Below, piece after piece: positions 61,531 to 64,000 of a DNA stretch of 64,000 nucleotides. Location of the stretch: contig OZ038434.1 of the NCBI GenBank assembly GCA_964036275.1, forward strand, positions 8,885,060 through 8,949,059, read 5' to 3'. The translations under genes and the position numbers were made by a program. Numbering within the stretch: position 1 is the first letter of the stretch; each line of letters opens with the position of its first letter. A model generated the notes under the pieces. It had not been told where the DNA came from and did no database searches. It saw only the letters and a program-made list of their open reading frames with translations. The DNA comes from Litoditis marina (taxonomy: Eukaryota > Nematoda > Chromadorea > Rhabditida > Rhabditidae).

Positions 61531-64000
61531 ATGAACGACACCTGCCTGGCCGGACAGCTTCACAAAGATTTCGTGCCTCTTCACTTCGTACTCGCTCACG
61601 CTGTACTACTATGCACACTGACAGTCATATCCACTTCTATATTCAGAAAATACTATTGGCGAGAAATGTGGTACCACAAAAATTTCAAGGTATATTTTAA
61701 CAGGAAAAAGTGTTTTCAAGCGAAGTAAGTAGTAGAATTAAAATTATATAATATTATATGAAACGAGGTTAGTTGGCCGTTCGCAACACCGCGTAGATGC
61801 GAGAAGGCTGTTTCATTCCATCAAACAACATCACTTGATTATAGGGAGTGAAATATTATTTGTAGTCGTGTGATATCTAAACAAGCAATACTGTTTTCGA
61901 CCGTTAAATGGTGGGACAAACACACATAGGGTAACATTTACTTTAGTATAACATGCATCTATTAACATTTTGAATGAAAATTGATTCGTATTCAGTTCAA
62001 CATCATGTATTGGAATTAGTTGAATGACATTTATGTCCCTTTTCTTTACGTTCAATGACATACAAACAAGAAAAAATTGGAACAGAGCTTCATTGCTGTG
62101 TGATAGCCAGTCAGAGGCACACGAAAAGCACTGCGAAAAGTTCGAAAGTCTATTTCAGATTCTTCTCAGCGTGTACTTTTTCCTTTTCGATCTGAACTCT
62201 ATTGCACTGGGAAGTATTTTGGTGAGTCAGACTGGGTTCGCTCAAGGAAAGAGGGTCGATTATTGTTCATCTAGCTCTAATACGTTCTGTTTTTAGTTCG
62301 ATCCTGTCATATTTTAGGCGTAATCCACAAACAGTTCCACCCATGCAGATGAAATTAAAACTCAGTTATTGTCAGTCATTATAGGTCAAAATAATCTGAA
62401 ACTGAAAGGGGGAAAACTTGTGGAATAAGTGTCGACTAAGATTTTTTGACGTTTTTTGTTCAAGTTTATGAGTTCACGAGTTCAACAGTTCACATTTGCG
62501 CCTGCAGTGAATTCCGTAAACACCTTCCAAAGGGAACAGGGCGATCTCAGACCAGATTGAAACTTATGCTCGAATGGAAACATTTAGTGATGACCGAAAA
62601 TTTGAAACATCTAGGCGGGAAAATGATCATTGAGAATGAAGTTATGTAGTGTTATAAAGTTATGTAATAAAGTTATAAAGTTATAAAGTTATGTAGTGTT
62701 AGATGCGGAACAACTAAACCTAACAAACCTTACAGTTCTACAACCTTGTCTCTTACTACGTGTTCGAATCAGCGTGTGATGTTATGGTGCCTATCTGGAT
62801 ATGTTTCGCTTTTCGATTTGTCACCAAAGCCTGTTTCAACTCCCTTAGTCTGTTGAATCTGGCTATGAGTCTGGAGAGATTCATTGCAACTGTCAAGAGG
62901 GACACCTATGAAACATCCAAGTGGCCGCTAGGGGCTACGGCCGCGCTTTTCTCGGTTGGTGGATTATGAAGGAATAGTCTGAAACTTATTCGTAAAATAG
63001 TTATATGAATGTGCTCGGCAAAAATATGTACTCAATAATAGTTTCGACCCTCTTTTACATCTTTTAGATATTTACATCTTTTACTGAGCACATTCATATA
63101 ACTATAAAATCCAAAACGTCTTCGTGACACAATATATTTTGTTCAAATAAATAACCTAATATATATTCGTGAAATGTTCACAGTTCCCATATTCTCTATA
63201 TGCTTCGAATCTATTGTGTTTTAGTTATGCCTAGTGTCAACCATGTTCGTAGGTTGCGTTAGTGACCTCAACAAAACAACTAATCGAACGGTTCGATTCG
63301 AACCATCCTAGCGTGTTCATAATATATGCCAATCATTGTCTTAAACACTTTTACTGCTAGTAATATGTGTTTTAATTTGCAAGTTCATCGTGTGAAACAC
63401 ATCACAGCTAGAGATTGTGTAATGAAATGTGCACAATTGGTGATAGTTTCACATTTGTCACATGACTTTTTTGGTCACATTCATCTGATGTTTCAGGTAG
63501 TGGTGGGTACACAGAACACGTGGTGGGTTATGGGAAGTATCGATTTCGTGGGTTCAGTACCTCTATGTTCCTCTGTGATTGGCAGCAGCTCCGACCCAAA
63601 CAAACCTTACAACATTTTTCTGTGGATGATAGAGGGACTAAAACTGTCATCTGTGGTCTTGCTTGCTGTGTGGAACTTCTACGGAACCAAAGTGTGAGTC
63701 TGGAATGTCATCTAGAATTGGAAAATGTTCCATGTAGGTCCTACATTTTTTTGGAAAATTGTAGAGACCACCTAGAACTGTAAATTTCTCAACCAGGCTA
63801 GAGAAAAGAATGCTTGTGTTTACTGTGGCGGCTTATATTTTAGTTTTGAGTGTCTTTGACAGGCTCTGAATCTTCAGACAGCGTCTGATATGAAATCACG
63901 AGGTAGCCTGGAAAGTAATTTTTTTTGTTTTTTTTTGTTGTTTTGTTTTCTAGACCCTACTCATCATAATGGTTCGTGGACTAATCTCCTGATCTTTTTC
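61531..64000 (+). CDS. 7TM receptor, nematode chemoreceptor-like (5' part only)
   Basis: Exons with consistent phase 0: 61531-61689, 62111-62221, 62736-62954, 63497-63691, with a further exon beginning about 63954 near the window edge. The N-terminus MNDTCLAG has a glycosylation site. Hydrophobic segments so far: about 16-37 (VLAHAVLLCTLTVIS), 66-88, 103-133 and 153-170, plus a fifth at about 208-225. TM3 ends LNLAMSLERFIATVKRDTYE; an E-R-x-x-A-T box at this point is typical of nematode Sra/Srab/Sre-type serpentine receptors and differs from the two tandem receptors upstream. The exon near 63954 meets a TGA after 12 codons unless spliced at the GT around 63972, so the 3' end is not resolved. 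A 3' splice-site-like 'caattgaag' ends 4 bp before the ATG. Confidence 0.7.
62990..63160. repeat. palindromic MITE, family A copy 3
   Basis: In intron 3 of the third 7TM gene. ATAGTTATATGAATGTGCTC on the left is inverted as GAGCACATTCATATAACTAT on the right. The outer right flank (aacgtcttcgtgacac, then ttttgttcaaataaataacc) is the reverse complement of the left flank of copy 1. Confidence 0.8.

Overview
This window reads as nuclear DNA of a nematode. The genes are split by many small GT-AG introns, the non-coding DNA is AT-rich and full of palindromic repeats, several start codons sit just after a 3' splice-site-like sequence (as expected for spliced-leader trans-splicing), and the right half carries seven-transmembrane receptors of the kind nematodes use as chemoreceptors. 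I built the gene models by hand, keeping reading phase across every intron. No search or transcript data were available.

Layout. 190-276 (+): possible last exon of an unknown gene. 611-8406 (+): nicastrin, 18 exons, about 690 aa. 9475-12170 (+): COA6, a cytochrome c oxidase assembly factor. 12555-20044 (+): PRORP, the protein-only mitochondrial RNase P nuclease, 13 exons. An unrecognised 167-aa gene (14985-16601, -) lies inside one PRORP intron. 21650-22908 (-): LITAF-domain protein. About 22.9-36.2 kb has no gene I can support; it holds dispersed hairpin repeats, a 47-bp tandem repeat and a young non-autonomous LTR retroelement (32654-35041) with apparently identical 359-bp LTRs. 36260-42318 (+): a 17-exon gene for a single-pass membrane protein with a three-finger (Ly6/activin-receptor-like) ectodomain and a degenerate PP1-like phosphatase domain inside the cell. 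43603-45837 and 49611-52325 (+): tandem paralogous 7TM receptors. 54270-57924 (-): pyrroline-5-carboxylate reductase. 61531 to the right edge (+): a third, different 7TM receptor, cut off by the window.

COA6 and PRORP are adjacent, on the same strand, both mitochondrial, and may form a nematode operon. The item most worth following up is the three-finger/pseudophosphatase receptor: it has the plan of a TGF-beta-type receptor, but with a catalytically stripped PP1 fold where the kinase would be.
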